Shown here piece by piece: positions 11,790-25,416 of a stretch of 64,000 nt of DNA. Each line of letters begins with the position of its first letter. Within the stretch, counting starts at the first letter, position 1. The position numbers were made by a program, and so were the translations under genes. The notes below the pieces were generated by a model, which was not told where the DNA came from, did not search any database, and saw only the letters and a list, made by a program, of their open reading frames with translations. This DNA is from Rhodeus uyekii. Its lineage: Eukaryota > Chordata > Actinopteri > Cypriniformes > Acheilognathidae. Location: contig JAWRVZ010000042.1 in assembly GCA_037043235.1 (NCBI GenBank), forward strand, positions 4,156,501 to 4,220,500. Reading direction: 5' to 3'.

Positions 11790-13278
11790 GTGTCATTTGA
11801 GTTCATCGAGACGCTTGAGTCATGCGCGCCCCTGACGCACGCGTGCACATCTCAGTGTTTACAGACCTGGATTAAGCGCTCGTGCGAGGATGACTCATAT
11901 TGCACCATGATTCCCAAGCATTCATCCTTCATCACTGCAGTGTTTGCCCAGTGCGCGCTGGAGCTCTCCTGTGCGTTTCATTCCAGAACAGACGCCTTAT
12001 GTGCATTGCCTTGAATTTAAAACGGCGTTCTTGCGTTTAAACGGACGCCTTTTGAGACTCTTTAAAACTTGATGCGGTGTCTTGAGTAAGAGCGAACGCG
12101 ACGCGAGCGTCAGTCTGACGTGTGTCTGCAGAGATCACAGATTCCGTCTGGTGACTCAACGCGCGTTTTGCTGAAAGCAACGGGATGCGAAACTGCGGAG
12201 TCTGTCGATGCGCGCATTTAAAGCTGAATAAAAGCGACTCTCTTCGCGCGAGACGCTGAGCATCACAACGAGACGCGACGCGACGCGACGCGACGCTGCC
12301 AAAAACGCTCGCCTGACACACGTCAGGGGAATTAAAAAGGTTTGAGGTTTAATGAGGAGACAAGAGACCGCGGCGAAATTAAACCAGCGGTTACAAAGCA
12401 GAACAGGAACGCGCGTTCTGTTTGTTGTGATGTTTTTATTGTTTCCTCATAATGAAATAAGCTCTACAGCCACGCTCGTGTCTTTAAACATGTGGACATG
12501 TGTGCAGTGCTTCTATAGCAGAGCCTTCACAAACGCGCCCCTGCCCATCGAGCGTCTATTCTGGTCGAAACCCGAAACCTTAATGTGATTTCTCGTCGTT
12601 TTTTCGATGCATGGTTTTCCTTTCAGCACTGGACAGCTCCTTCAGTGTCACAAACACGCCCTCCGTCACATGACTGACAGCAGAAATGACCACACACCAA
12701 TCAAGGGCACTCTCCCAAACCCTATAAGGTGATGGAGAAGACGGGATGTTAGGAGTGTTGGGAAGTCCGAGTCATTTCCCCGAATCGGTTCTTTCGAACG
12801 GTTCAGTTCAATGTGTGCACTCGGTAACCCAAAAGCTCTGACTTGCGAGCCGGTTCAATAAAAGCATCCCTTCGCGAATCGTTGCTGCCGTTCTCATGCT
12901 TTAAGACTGGAGTGCACGAAAGAGGGCGGAGTGTGTTTGTCATCCAAGTGTGAAGTACTGACTCCCTGCCTCCGAAAAATAGGATTTTCTTTCTCTCTCT
13001 CTCACGTCTGTTGTGATCACAAGGAGGGAGGAGAGCGTCGGGGATCCTACACATCTGCCGCGCTCCTGCAACGCCAAACCAGCCTCACTTACGCAAACAA
13101 CACCAATGCACCTGAGGGGAAAGGGATTACCGATGCAATAAATGTCTTCTGGCCAGCAGAAATGCGCGGAAATCCACAGGTGAAAATGCTGTGCTGATTC
13201 GACTCCTTCCAGCTGTGGTTTCTCGCATCAGATTTGGTGAACTGAAGCCGGTGAGGTAAAAGAGCGCGATTAAAGGAT
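11790..13278 (+). promoter_or_regulatory. CpG-rich promoter and 5' UTR zone of gpr158
   Basis: CpG dinucleotides become dense here against an AT-rich background and stay dense through exon 1, as in a vertebrate CpG-island promoter. A run of five-base CGACG-type units lies at 12271-12296. Part of the zone (12755-12905, with 'gaatcggttctttcgaacgg') looks like a repeat remnant common in fish rather than promoter. No convincing TATA box or transcription start can be fixed. Confidence 0.55.
12271..12296. repeat. Short ACGCG/CGACG tandem repeat
   Basis: Five-base units rich in CpG repeat about five times inside the presumed gpr158 CpG island. Such tracts are prone to length change. Confidence 0.8.
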
Positions 13279-14123
13279 ATGGCCATAATCCGGATATCGT
13301 TACTCTTGCAAGTCGGATTTGTTATAGGATCAAATTATAGATATGCGGAACACGACCGGGAGCTAAAAGCGAGGCTGCCCGTGTATAACGCGCACAGCCA
13401 CCAGCAAGCGCACCTCCGGAAGCCCCAGTCGGGCTTAACGCAGAGGGTCGAGGAGCAGGTGCCCCGAGTGGTGACTGCCTTCCTGCACACGGGGGATTCC
13501 TCGTCCCTCAGACACGCCAACTGCTCCAGGAGATATGAGCTGGCGACGGTGCGGGGAAGGAGGCGCGGAGACGCGCATCACTCCATGCGCAGCGCCCTGG
13601 ACACGCTCCTTCATGCCACAAACTTCCTCAACATGATCCTGCAAACGAACAGGTCCAGAGAGCAGAGCCCCAGGCGCGATATGGAGTGGTACCGCGCTCT
13701 GGTCAGGAGTGTACTGGAGGGAGACCTCAAGATCTATCGAGCCGTGGTCACCTTGAGCGCGGACTCTCCACCTGACATGCCACCTGTTTACCTGCAGGCC
13801 ACACGGGCGGGAGGAGAGATCATTCTCCAGGATTTATCCAGCACTGCCCAACACGTGTTGAAAAACAGATCGGCAGACACCGAGTGGTACCACGAGCAGA
13901 AGAATAAAAAGAAGACACATCTCCAAAAACGAGTGCTGAGTCAAGATTTTGCATCTTTTGACGCGTCTGTGCGCAATGGAGAAAGTTACATTACCGACAA
14001 AACTCAGATTCACTGGTCAGCTCCATATTTGGAGTGTGAGAATGGGAATTTCGTTCCCAGATGGCTCTTGACTCTGTCTGCCGGCTTCTATGGCCTTAAA
14101 CCCAACCGGAATCCAGACTTCAG
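13279..14123 (+). CDS. gpr158: gpr158 exon 1: signal peptide and Cache-type ectodomain
   Basis: Encodes residues 1-281 plus two bases of codon 282; the donor is CAG|gtaact. The start is chosen because it begins a hydrophobic signal peptide (about 1-18) and has G at -3 and +4. Conserved blocks of the GPR158 ectodomain follow: HTGDSSSLRHANCSRRYEL (70-88), ALDTLLHATNFLNMIL (106-121), EWYRALVRSVLEGD (136-149), YLQATRAGG (171-179), ILQDLSS (182-188), SAPYLECENG (247-256). GPR158 is a neuronal class C orphan receptor, later described as a metabotropic glycine receptor that recruits RGS7-Gbeta5. Glycine binds in the Cache domain; Tyr250-Leu251-Glu252 probably corresponds to the human ligand-contact segment, though the numbering is my inference. 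GPR179 is the closest alternative, but the N-terminal blocks favour GPR158. Whether it is the a or b teleost copy is undetermined. Confidence 0.93.
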
Positions 14124-14212
14124 GTAACTTTGGTAACATTTCACAATGACTGTGCGTGTGCTTATTAGTATTACATAATGAAATGCAATTAAAATGGCAT
14201 TTGTTTTTTAAA

Positions 14213-14935
14213 TCTAAAGGGATTGTTCACCCGAAAAAGGTAAATTGTGTCATTTATTACTCACTTTAATGTTGTTCCAAACCCTTAAGATTTAAGACCT
14301 AAATCTTCAGAAAACAAATGAAGATCTTTGATTTCTGTCCCTCCATTGACAGATATACAAATACCATTTTGACGCTTCAAAAAGTTAATAAAGAGATCAT
14401 AAAACTAATCCATAATCCTAATCCATATTTAGTCCAATTTACTGATTTCATGTTACACATATTTAATTTAGATTTTAATCCACATATGAAGATTGATCAT
14501 CTCACAGATCAGATTTGGTAACAGAAGCTCCAGCAGATTCACTTGATGAATGAGAACCAGTGAGATTCATTCTGGTGTTTCTCATCATGTTTGAGCTTCA
14601 TGAGCTTCAAGAGATTGGTTCTCGTGCTGATCAATGTTTGTATGTGAAGAAAAGCCTAAATTAAATCTGTTCATCATATTAAGTGATTGTATTTCTTCAG
14701 AAAAAAGTTGGATTAAACCTCTCAACTCATATGGATTAACTCTTCGATCTCTTTATGAACTTTTTGAAGCATCAAAGTGTCAGTTGTGTATCTATCAATG
14801 GAGGGACAGAAATCACTCAGACTTATCAAGAAGGTCTTCATTGGTTTTCTGAAGATGAATGAACGTCTTATGGATTTGGAATGACAGGGCGAGTAAATGA
14901 TGACAGAATTTTAATTAATGAGTAACCTAAACCTT
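14213..14935. mobile_element. Foldback element with about 220-bp inverted arms
   Basis: The left arm (about 14213-14430) and right arm (about 14690-14935) are long, imperfect inverted repeats. Shared blocks include ATTTCTGTCCCTCCATTGA with its complement near 14795-14815, CTTCAAAAAGTT with its complement near 14757-14772, and the outer 'taaagggattgttcaccc' type end. No transposase remains between the arms. This is a non-autonomous DNA transposon of a family common in cyprinids; the superfamily is uncertain. Confidence 0.75.
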
Positions 14936-17154
14936 TAAACCATTATTAGAAGTATTTTGATCATTTCAATCAGGAGATATTCTGTTATCTGTCAGAGAGG
15001 AGTGTTACCTATTGCAGTACCATTATTTTTCATAGTCTTATTGTTCACATTTGAGTATTTTGTGTGACAGATGCTGTTGGTTAGAATGGCAGATCCTCAC
15101 TGAATTTGTAGAGAGTGCTTCTAAAAATAAACCTGGTTGCATAGCAAGAAAACCATTGGCCGCCAAACAATCAGCTCGCTTCTTAATATACAACCACGGT
15201 CATTGGAGATGTTTGGATTGATCAGGCTAACATGGTGGAGATGTTGTGTACAAGGATCCTTGACTCTGTTCAGGGTGCGCCGTCGCACCGGAGCTCAGAG
15301 CACAGGAATACGGATGTTTCCTGTTTGCTAATTAATCCCACAGGCACAGACTCAGGTTTTATAGACGCAATTGTTCTGTACAAGCTGCAACCTGTCCTTT
15401 CCTATGAAGTCATTTAAGGTTTCAGTGCATTTTATTGCATAGTTAGACTGCGTTATGTATCCGTTCAGGAACCAAGCTCAATTTGTAGCAAAATGGTGTT
15501 AGCAGTTACAATTCTCCAGTCTATCGTCTAAACGAGAAAAGCCAGCGGAAGCCGGTGTCTCTCTGGGTTTGTTCAGTAGTTATGCTGTAATTTGTAACCT
15601 CTCTGCGCAGGTCGATATTTGGCCAGGGCTTCGTCTTATGATGACTCTAATCCCCAGGGTAATGAATTCCGAAACACTTGCCGGCCATGACATTAAGGCA
15701 GATCCATCCTGTTGTCTTTAGGCCCACTTTTTGCCACCGTCACATATTTATAAAGGGGAGATGGAGAGGGGAAAGGGTGTTCTCCAATGCAGCTTCACTC
15801 ACAGGATACCTTTCAGTCAATACGATAATGAATAAATAATGAAAGATGTACTACAGCAACTCATACATCTGAGACTTTTTTAGATTAATGTCATGTGTCG
15901 GATTTTTCGACTTAGACTTTTTATCATGGCAGACTTCCTGATATTTATGAAGCGAGACATGCAGGGCATCAGGCGAAAAGTTAATTATGTCTAGTTGGAT
16001 CTTTCTTCACTTTGACAAGTTCCATTATCTGGTTTAGCGTGTGCTAATGGACATATAGAACACACTTATGATGAATGGTAAATACAATATTTTTGTTGTG
16101 TTTTTTTTTTTGGAGAAAAGCTGAAAGCGGTGCTCTCCACCACAATACCAAGGGTGTTGCTATGTAGTTCCTAAAGAGGTTTGAGGTCAGGGTTTTGGGT
16201 GTTTGTTTATTGCAAGAATCAATTATGTGATAATCATTTCCTTTTCTTTTTGGTCCTAATCTGTTGATGTATTAAAAAAACATTAAAAACTATTCTTATA
16301 TACAACAGCTTGAATACACATTCTAAAATGATTAAGTGCTGAAATAAATGTTATGTTGGCATATTTGGGGTGCATAAAGTAAAAAAAAAAAGTATTAGAA
16401 CATAACTGATATTATTTTTAAGGAAAATACAAATTTAAAGAATAAAAAATAGAAATAGTTTGACATAATTTATTATTATTAAATTAAAATGTAACTTTTT
16501 GTCTATTTAAAATACCTTTATCTTCCAAGCTGAATTCATAGTGCAACCCACTTAAAACAAAGTCAAAATCTCACAGAATGTGTTCTACAGAATCTCAGTG
16601 TATGGCGTAAAATAAAGATTGTTCTTATTGGAGAAGACAAACCTGTTCATTGGAACTGAGCGTTCACATACGTTTGGCTATTCAGAGTAGCTTCTTTGTA
16701 TTTTTAGCATTTAATATCGATATTTTCTCCTTTGTCAGGTGTGAGGAAGGGTTGACTGGAGAGAAAAGCGAACTCTATTAAGGCGGTTCGGTCTGCCAGG
16801 GGCCTCTAGGGATACACAAATCCACAATGTCCCATTATAACCCACATGGGCTGTAGGTCCTCTGCTCTACAAGCCCCTGCCAAGAGCCCGAGGGAGGCTG
16901 ACGGTGGAATAGGCCAATTACTACTGACATGGTAGTCTTAAAGAGCCAGTGTCTATTCTATTGTGCTCATACTTGGTTATATATCGTGCATTTGTGTAGC
17001 ATATTCTCTAAAATAATGATATTTTGCAGTTGTTGTGTTGCTTGCAATATATATACACACATATACACACACAAGATTCAGGTATTGCCCAATATCTGAA
17101 ATTCTTGTGGGGAAATTTTTTTATTTTTTTTTGAGAATGTAAAAATGCAGAAAA

Positions 17155-17220
17155 TTAATAAAATAATAAATAAATAATAAAATAAATAAATAATATTAAA
17201 AATTATTATTATTAAAAAAA
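17155..17220. repeat. Low-complexity A/T tract
   Basis: Runs of AAATAAATAAT-type units followed by poly-A. Simple sequence, no other structure. Confidence 0.8.
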
Positions 17221-17499
17221 AAAGTATATATACATTTTTTTGAATTCTATAATAACATTAGATCATTTAAATCATAATAAATATAATATATACACTGGGG
17301 GTCAAAAATCTGTAATATTTAAGATTTTGAAAGTTGAAAGTTGATTTTTGCCACTTGATTCCATTTAATTTCCTTGTTGGAAAAAAAAAAAAAGACATTC
17401 TATTTAAAAAAATGAAAAAGATCTTAATCCAATGATTAATTTCAGTTTCCATTAATGAGCACAACCTTTGTTTTTTGTTTTTAAAAATTGATAATTATA

Positions 17500-17650
17500 A
17501 TAAATGTTTGTGGATCATCAAATCACCATATCAGTGTTATTTCCGAAGGATCATGTGAATTGAAAAACGATGCTGAAATGCAACTTTGATCACAGGAATA
17601 TATTACAATTTGTATCAAATAAATGTAATTTTAATGAGCATGCGATTCAA
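17500..17650 (+). repeat. Interspersed repeat copy B (gpr158 intron 1)
   Basis: It has the same block order as copy A at 3660-3800: ATCATCAAATC, GATCATGTGA, ACGATGCTGAAA, then 'tttgatcacaggaatatatt'. The two copies are in the same orientation. Confidence 0.55.
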
Positions 17651-18779
17651 AAAAATTTAAAACCTTAGTTACTCTTCTGACCCGCATTTCTTATTGTAAA
17701 ATTACATTTAAAATTATGAAATAAAGTCACATTCTGAGATATGCCATCAACCGTTTTCATTCAGGCATTAAATTCAGAACATGGCGAACATGAATGCATT
17801 GGAGACGGCTACTATCAATAGCGACGTCCTTTTTGACCTCTCGTCTGAACAAATTCAGCCCTTTGGGAGAAATCCATCCATTTCCTGTGCTAGCTGAAAT
17901 TAACGTGAACATGGTTTCTTGCTTCTCTGCTCCATTTGAATTGAATTTCAGTTTGCTCTGGCAAAAAAGGGGGAGCTCATTAAAAAGAATACGCATGGAG
18001 ACGGATGTCACCTCTTTTCATCCAGTACGAAACTAGATCTCGCCACGAGCGCAGTTATGCTAATGTGGTCCAAAAAGAAAAGAAGACAGTTAGATAAAAT
18101 TCAATTAGCCAACAAAACCTGCACAATGAAACAGGAGACTGCTATACATCCTCTCTAAAGAGCCAGCTGTCATACCTCCTTGGACTTCATGAAATATGGA
18201 TGGATGAAGCGTGGAGTAATTTTTAGTATTTGTTCAGGTAGCGACAGAACCTCAAGGCACATGTCTATTGAATGGCTGCCGGCCTTAAAAGCATCCTCTT
18301 AATAAATCAAGTGCGCTGAAGCATTATGTTTTAGCATGATCTCTATGTCATGTTGTGCTTCTATTTTAAGGAAACAAAATGAGGGAAATGTGAGGGAAAT
18401 GCATTAGGTTGGCAGGACGAGTTTTTGCTAATGTGACTCAAGACCCTGGTTGGACGATGTGGTCTCCGTTGTGACACTGAGGTCATTCCATTGAGTAGCG
18501 TCGGCTGTTATCAAAGCAGACAGCCCAGCGATCTTTAATGTCAGCGAGCACAGTGACGGCATCTCTTTGTGCCCTCACATTTCAGGCTGTACCACCCCAT
18601 ACCCATCGCAATTACCCAACCCCATCAACAAACACCGGCGCTTCAGCCTTTGTTCCTTTACAAGCTAAATGGAACAATAATTGAATGATACATACGGCTG
18701 AGGAAAATAACACTCAGTTTCTTTTTAGAAAAATATAAGAAATTGGTTGTTTCACAGACCTTTGTGAAAAATCAGTCAC

Positions 18780-18975
18780 CTCTAGTTCTATAGCGCTTTG
18801 TACAGTACAGATTGTTTCAAAACAGCTTTACAGAGTTAATAGGAACATGATGTTGTTCAGCTGAAGTCAGTTGATTCAGTTCTGTTGTAAAGATCGTCAA
18901 TTATTAAAGAAGTTGATTTCATCCATAAAGCTGTACTGATGTCATCGTTCAGCTCAGTTGAGCTCTCGTTACCTG
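18780..18975 (+). repeat. Interspersed repeat fragment with 'atagcgctttgtacagtaca' start
   Basis: The sequence 'tagcgctttgtacagtacag' followed by 'attgtttcaaaacagcttta' is a block I recognise from high-copy fish repeats. Family not named; no coding content. Confidence 0.4.
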
Positions 18976-19699
18976 ACTTATTCTCCTCGACATGCTCTTT
19001 TAGTGTACGTGAAATCTTAAAATGTGCTTAAAAACTATATTCGCAAGTAATATATTAATCACAAACAAAAGAAAGTTCACTTTCATGTTCCCAAATTATT
19101 GTTTTCCTCTAAAAAATATCAAATTAAAGGTTGTTAAATAATTATTTTAATAATCTTTAATGTACTGCATTATAATTTTAACTGAAGCGTGTTATTCAAT
19201 ATTACTTTTAAAGTTATTACATCCCTAATGTGTCATTATAGTAACACTTAATTATAAGGTATATATTCCACCATAATATAAGGTCTCATTTATTAACATT
19301 AGTTAAGTGTCCAACAACATTATGTTCAGTTCACACTTATTCATGCAATATTCTTCTATTTCCATATGTACTCTTTTTAAAACTGTGCTAAACTGCACTT
19401 TTTCACAAATGCAAGCTGTTTGAGATTTAGGTTTAAAAGAAAAAGGGCTGGTAACACATTTTGCATGTTCAAAGCATCGAGCAATGGATCATGCAGAAGT
19501 AGGAGGAATATCAAACATTTTGCATCTTAAATGAAATGCAACATTGCCACTTTGCTGTTCTCTCTGTTTAAACATACAGAACTCAAAATAGTCGTCAGAA
19601 CAGAGCTCTAATTAACAGCCTTGCATCACCACTGATGTTTCTGTTATGACAGGCATCACTCAATGTAATCGCATTGCACAGATCCTTTGACATTTGCCA

Positions 19700-20135
19700 C
19701 CAACTGGGGGTGTGACCAATCTTATATCACGAGATGAGTCATTTTATTTCACGATAACAATATAAATCACAATATAGTTAAATGTCAAGCTTACTGAAGA
19801 CGAGTAAACATAAATGATAACATAAGAACAAAGAAACCAATTACAAGCATATAGAAAAAAAATGACAATAGAACAAAGACACAAATAAAATGAAAAACTT
19901 CAAGCACTCGAATTAAGAAATATATAACACAAACTGCATAAATCGTATAAAGCCATCAAATGCACACAATAAATGTGTAAATTCTTATTAGTTACAAAAG
20001 TGATTCAGTCAAAAACAATTAGAGATTTAGTTTCTTTTGTTATTTGATTAACATTAATGGCATTCAACAGCAGGAATATTAGGCTGCTGTCACTTTAAGA
20101 CCGAATACACAGATCTAGTATACTTATTCACATGC
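19700..20135. repeat. Probable DNA-transposon remnant
   Basis: The segments 'gggtgtgaccaatcttatat', 'cacgagatgagtc' and later 'ggctgctgtcactttaagac' resemble blocks of a fish non-autonomous transposon. Ends and target duplication could not be defined. Confidence 0.35.
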
Positions 20136-21910
20136 GTTTTCTTTTCTTTTACAGCTGTTTGTTCTCTCAAGACATAGATGATTTTTTTTATGAGGATACT
20201 TGCAAACATGGGCATTTTAAATGCATTTAACCTTAATGAAAAAAAATTATGTATGTGCGGCTCTCAGAAATGAATGAGGGGTCTTTTGCTGCTTATTGCT
20301 CTTCAGCAGTTTAAAATGTTTGGATTTTAATCCACAATGCTTAAAAACACATGCAAATTATACGTTTTTGGGAGTGTAACCATGATAGACAATGGTTTAC
20401 CGACATGTCGCCCAACAGTGATGATACTGATAAAAACAGATATATATGATGAAAAAATAATGCTGATAAAAATTCTACTGTAACTGTAATGAGAGTTGTG
20501 TAACTGAGTACACTGGAAAAATAAATTGGTTTGGAAACAATTTTTACTCAGAAGTTGCTTGTAAATATCACAAATAGAATGAAGCAGCATGCAAAACATT
20601 GAATTAAATGTGAAAATTTGAAGTCGAAAAACAGAAATAGTACTTAGTTCTTGTATAACGTAGTTGTGTTCAAAAGGTTCTTTAATAAAAGCAAACGGAT
20701 GTAGTCCACAAAGATGATCATAACGTAACAGCCATAAAAGCACAGACACAAACAACTATTTAAAATTAAAGATTGAGAACTAAATACACATGGTGATGAA
20801 CTCAATGACTCTGTAAAAGCCAAAAACAATTGTTAATCAAGCAAATGTGCTCTGAGAAATCAACAATCATGTATAGATAATACATATTGCACGATAATAC
20901 AGCAGAGACCAAATATAGATGTCTTGGTTAAACATTGTCGATTAAGGTAGAATACATTTTCAGCAGATCTTGTCAGCTTCTCCAGATCTCATTTCAATCT
21001 CAGGAAAGACTAAAATAAAAGTCAATGTCACATACTCTGCCACAATAATTACAATCAATTTACACTAATCACAATTATCAGGCTTTTCATCATCAAGAGA
21101 AAATGATGGCACTGATACCAATCCTTATGCGTTAATAATGGCAATCCAGGGCCATAGGTTACGTTTGACCTTGTGGATGAAGGACGTGACGTTTCAACAC
21201 TCCATGAACACAGCCGCTAAAATTAGCACACTTGCTTGGTCAAGGCTTCAATTAAGGCGAGCAGAGACTGTTCCATGACTGCACCTTCTGTGTCTGTCTG
21301 AGAGGAAGAAAGAGAAAAATACAGGAAACGGATACACTAGCAGAGAGAAACAGACAGCTCTCTGTTACCTCAGGCAGTCCATCACCTCAGCGTTTTCTGA
21401 TAAATATTTTCAATTCCTTCAGAACCAGTGTTCACGACATTATCCCTTTATAATGATATTTTTACCTGCAGTAGATACAAATTAAGTTTAGAGGTTTATT
21501 AACATCATTCTCATTTGAATCAGATACTATATGTCCACTACGGCTTACTTCCTTAAGCCCTATGCAGACCCAAGCATTGATATTATTGATATATTTTCAC
21601 AAATATCTAGTTTAGTCATGAAACTGTAGAGGCTAAAAGTCCTTACATGCAATCTTCAAGCAATCATAGCATTTTCCACATGGCACAACCTGATTGGTCT
21701 CTGCTGATCCATCAGCCAATGAGATTGCTTGCTCAACATTTAAATAATCTAGTTCACGTTTTGCTGTAAGCTTGATTTGGAGTGCGAAAATAAGTAAACA
21801 GTGTTTCAAACCAGTAAAACATGTTGCATGATCTATGAAATGCAGTATGTTTTTCAGGGAGGACAGAGGTGGGAACCGGTAAGCCTTTAAAATTTTAATA
21901 AATAAACAAA

Positions 21911-22052
21911 AACATTTACATTTCTGGATTTTGCTGAAGCTTTCATCCAAGGCAACTTACATTGCATTCTAGGAATACATTGACATATAAATCAGTTCTT
22001 GCTTTCCCTGGGAATCGAACCATAACCATGGCGTTGTAAGCACTGGACTCGG
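21911..22052 (-). mobile_element. tRNA-derived SINE, copy 3
   Basis: Minus-strand copy: tail at about 21915-21950, B box complement GGGAATCGAACC at 22010-22021. It shares the body 'cagttcttgctttccctggg' with copy 2, so the two are closely related. Confidence 0.78.
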
Positions 22053-22741
22053 CAGCCCTCATGCTCAAGCAAACACAAAACACAGCTAAAATGCCCAGGC
22101 CTGGTCTTCTCTCGTCCTTCACTGTCGTCGCTCAATCACACCACTCGTCCTGCTCACCACCGTCTGCATTCATCAATGAAAGCAACATGCACGTTCAAAA
22201 TTGGTTCTATCCATACTGCAATTTATATTCAATTAATAGCATTTTAAGCAGCTTTTTTTCAAGCAATAAAATGGAATGTATGCTATGAAAAGAGGGTACT
22301 TACTTTTTTAGTTTCTTTTTTCTCTCCCTGCATTCAAGTGTTTTGTTGTCAGACAGAACAGGAGTCATGGAGGACACCAGTTTTATTCTTGCATGTTGTT
22401 GTTGTTAAAACCATTATGATATTTAGTTTCCCATTCATTGACAACCATATAAACATTAATTGAACTATTTATCCTCTGGTCTATTTATTATTTATCTTTT
22501 GGTCAAATACGTTAGTCTAGTACATTTAATTTGATTATTCATTTTTGTAAATATGTACTAAAGATTTGTACATAAAGAATAGCAGTTACACCAGCAATCG
22601 TTCTCCTTTTCGCCATGTGTAAAGTTTGTGACCCGCCCATCTCGGGAACATGGGCTTCAGAGATTCCCAGAGCTTCCCAGAGATAAATCTGACATCAGAA
22701 GTCGCTTTTAAGTAGGAAACATACGATAATTTTGATTCCCC

Positions 22742-22860
22742 GTGAAGGCAGCATTACACCAAGTGCAAATAGCCCGTCTTGTTGGCAGAGGCTATTTACA
22801 CTAACTCTGCCCATAATTGTCTGATCGAGCCAGACAATTACAAAACAAACCCCAGCATTA
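22742..22860 (+). repeat. 'cagaggctattt' repeat, copy 1
   Basis: It contains TTGGCAGAGGCTATTTACAC, then 'taactctgcccataattgtctg' and 'gagccagacaatta'. The same block is found at 51970-52900 (split by a hAT-type element) and in inverse at 35930-35992. Confidence 0.6.
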
Positions 22861-22974
22861 ACAGATGCAGTGACACGGAGAGTTCTCTCTCTCTTGAACA
22901 GAAAGAAACGCACACAAAAATGCCAAAATGCCTGCTTTATTGAGTATCCTCATAAGCACAGACTTAAATGAGTA

Positions 22975-23612
22975 CTGTAGTACCTCATGATACGAAAGGC
23001 TCAACTTACGAAAAATCCAAGTTACGAAAGCAAAGACGAACATTTTTACTGCTCTACATATGAAAAGTTTTCAAGATAAGAAAGGTTTCTGAAAGTCAGA
23101 GATTCGCCCCATAACAATTTTGAAACTCACGCCGCACGCCGCCATCTTAGTTATAGTAGACTCGCCACCATCCTCCTGCTCTCCCATTGGTTCCTGATGC
23201 TAGCCAAGCCATGAGATCCTTCTCTCTAATTGGACAGCATCCCTCCCATCATGCATCTTTTATACGTACGTGCTGGTGTGCTTTAGCTCAGCCACTCCGC
23301 ACCCCAAACTTTACATTTTTTATGTGTTTTCGTAAAGTTAAGTGTACGTACGTACGTTATCTGCTGTTTGTCCTCCTCCTCCTCTGCCGCCACTTTCAGA
23401 GATAGCCTCACTCGAAAGGTAAGCTTCGAAACTTTACGTTATTTCATTGTTTATAGGTCAATTTAGCTTTATTATGAAATTTAATGGGGTGTTTTTGGAG
23501 GGCTTGGAACGGATTAGCCATTTTACATGTAAAATGTGTTCCAAGATACGAAAAACTCATCATACGAAGGCCGCCTCGGAACGGATTAATTTCGTATCTC
23601 GAGGTACCACTG
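22975..23612. mobile_element. Tc1/mariner-superfamily (Tigger-like) element, 638 bp
   Basis: Flanked by TA at 22973-22974 and 23613-23614. The left end reads CTGTAGTACCTCATGATACG; the right end, complemented, reads CAGTGGTACCTCGAGATACG. That is an imperfect inverted repeat of about 23 bp which then diverges. No transposase frame is left. The outer ends resemble the elements at 30798 and 35142. Confidence 0.8.
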
Positions 23613-25416
23613 TACATTAGATGTGTATCAAATTCAGATCCACGTCATGTGCTTCAGATCTTAAAGTCACAGCAGCCTAATAAACCTGCTGATCTAATGT
23701 CTGTCATTATTTTAAAACAGATAACTGAAAGCATCTAAAATCAACATCTATGATAAAGGAACACTCTTTTACTCCATGTCTCATGTTGTGTTGTTTGCTT
23801 ATTAAATTAGCAATCATAACAGTTTAATCTAATATTTAAAAGTAAACTTTTTGTATGATTCACTAAGCAGCGTTTATACAATTGTGTTTATGTAGAGGCA
23901 AGCATTGTGTGTAATTGCTGTGAGGATACAATGTCTAAGCTACGGATACGAGAACAGGTTAAAGTGAAATAAGTGTTTGCGCTTTCAACGGGGTCCATCA
24001 AGTTGAGTTGCATAACTCATAATTCATCAAATAATTTGAATATGGTTGCTGGATTTCATATCTCTATCAGCTTGCAATGTGTAATTGTGGTAGTCCAACA
24101 AGAGTTGTGTATGTAAACCTCACTCCCCTGATCTCAAGAGGAGCTCTCGTGACTGACGCTAGAAACACACATTGCGTGTTTCTAGAGATAGTGCATTTGT
24201 TTGTTTGTCCTATATATGCCTATACATGCATACATCTGCGTTTGCATATATAGGCAAGCTTTTTCTGAGTGAGAAAGTCAGCTTTCTCCCACAGCAGCCC
24301 ACATATACTGGTTTGTATTGTCTATTTCTCCCATTACTCTGTGCTCTTTCTCATGTCTCCTACTTTGTTGGGGTTGTTTCATGTGCAACAGTAGCATGTC
24401 TGTGAATGTATTCACAGTTGCAAGTCTCAGTTCTTGCTCTGCAGGTCTCCGTTTCTTTTCTGCCAATCTATACCAAATTCAGCCCATTTGACCAGACAAG
24501 TTGCATGCAAAAATCAAACCAAATTTGTGTTGATATGAGCAGGCCTTTAGATTGCATGGGCATCTGTGCTTTGTAACAAGGTTTCTCTTGAGTGAGACCA
24601 GGATGTTGCACAATCCTGTTCTAAGTGTTCCAGCACGTTGACAGCAGATGTGAGAATGCTGGTGCAGACAGCTGTGATGAGAAATAAAAATAAACATGCT
24701 GAACAGAGATGCCATCAAAGATCATTCAACGCCAGTCAGCTTCATTCTTTGAGATCTTAACTCAAAGCTCCATTCAGCCAAATGATGCCATAAACATGAA
24801 AGCTTCTTTTATCAGACTGTTCTGAATAAGTCCATTGCTAGGGATACATGCCAATGGGCTGTAAAAGCCACCCCAAGTAATATTCATTCTTTTAACTTCA
24901 TTGTACTGTAGTTGTTTGTTCAGGACTAGAATACCCAGATCTGTCTCCACCAATGGTTCTCTATGGACAGACCCTGTTATTCATTGAATGTGGCTGGAGA
25001 TTATGATGTCGTTTTTCTACTCTATGAGTGTTGATGAGAGTGCAAATGTTTACTCTGCTCAGCTGTCTTAAGAGGAACACTACAGTGATAAAGAGTGCAT
25101 TGATGAGCTTATCGATGATTTGTCAATTGCTTGGTAAAAATGTCAATGGAGAAACTGCAAAGTCTTTTTTGGCCCATGTAGACACAAATCTACATTGGCT
25201 TTAGGCAGAGTTCAGGATTTGAATATTGTTGTCAATCACTGACTTTTCAGAGTACTAGTCTATGCTCAATGCTGAAGAATTCTTTTAGCATTTAAATGTA
25301 CATGTGGGCAGTCAGTCTATAATTAAAGGGCTAATATTGAAAGAAACTCTCAGCTCCTTTACGGCTAGCAATAGACTAATTTGTCTTTCTCTCTTGTGCT
25401 CTGTAATATCATATAG

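Larger units (their letters stand above)
14124..25416 (+). other. gpr158 intron 1 (11.3 kb)
   Basis: It interrupts codon 282 after its second base (AG|A, Arg). The intron holds a long foldback repeat, a SINE and a Tc1/mariner-superfamily element. Stretches near 14940-17100, 17650-18770, 22060-22970 and 23615-25400 show no gene or clear repeat. The A/T-rich open frame at 20327-20755 (-) is not supported. Confidence 0.85.

Noticed and set aside
13335..13644. Minus-strand frames inside gpr158 exon 1
   Set aside because: Antisense shadows of the GC-rich exon; the plus-strand frame has clear family conservation.
20327..20755. 142-aa minus-strand frame rich in Phe, Ile and Ser
   Set aside because: A/T-rich intron sequence without start context, domains, homology that I recognise or splice support.
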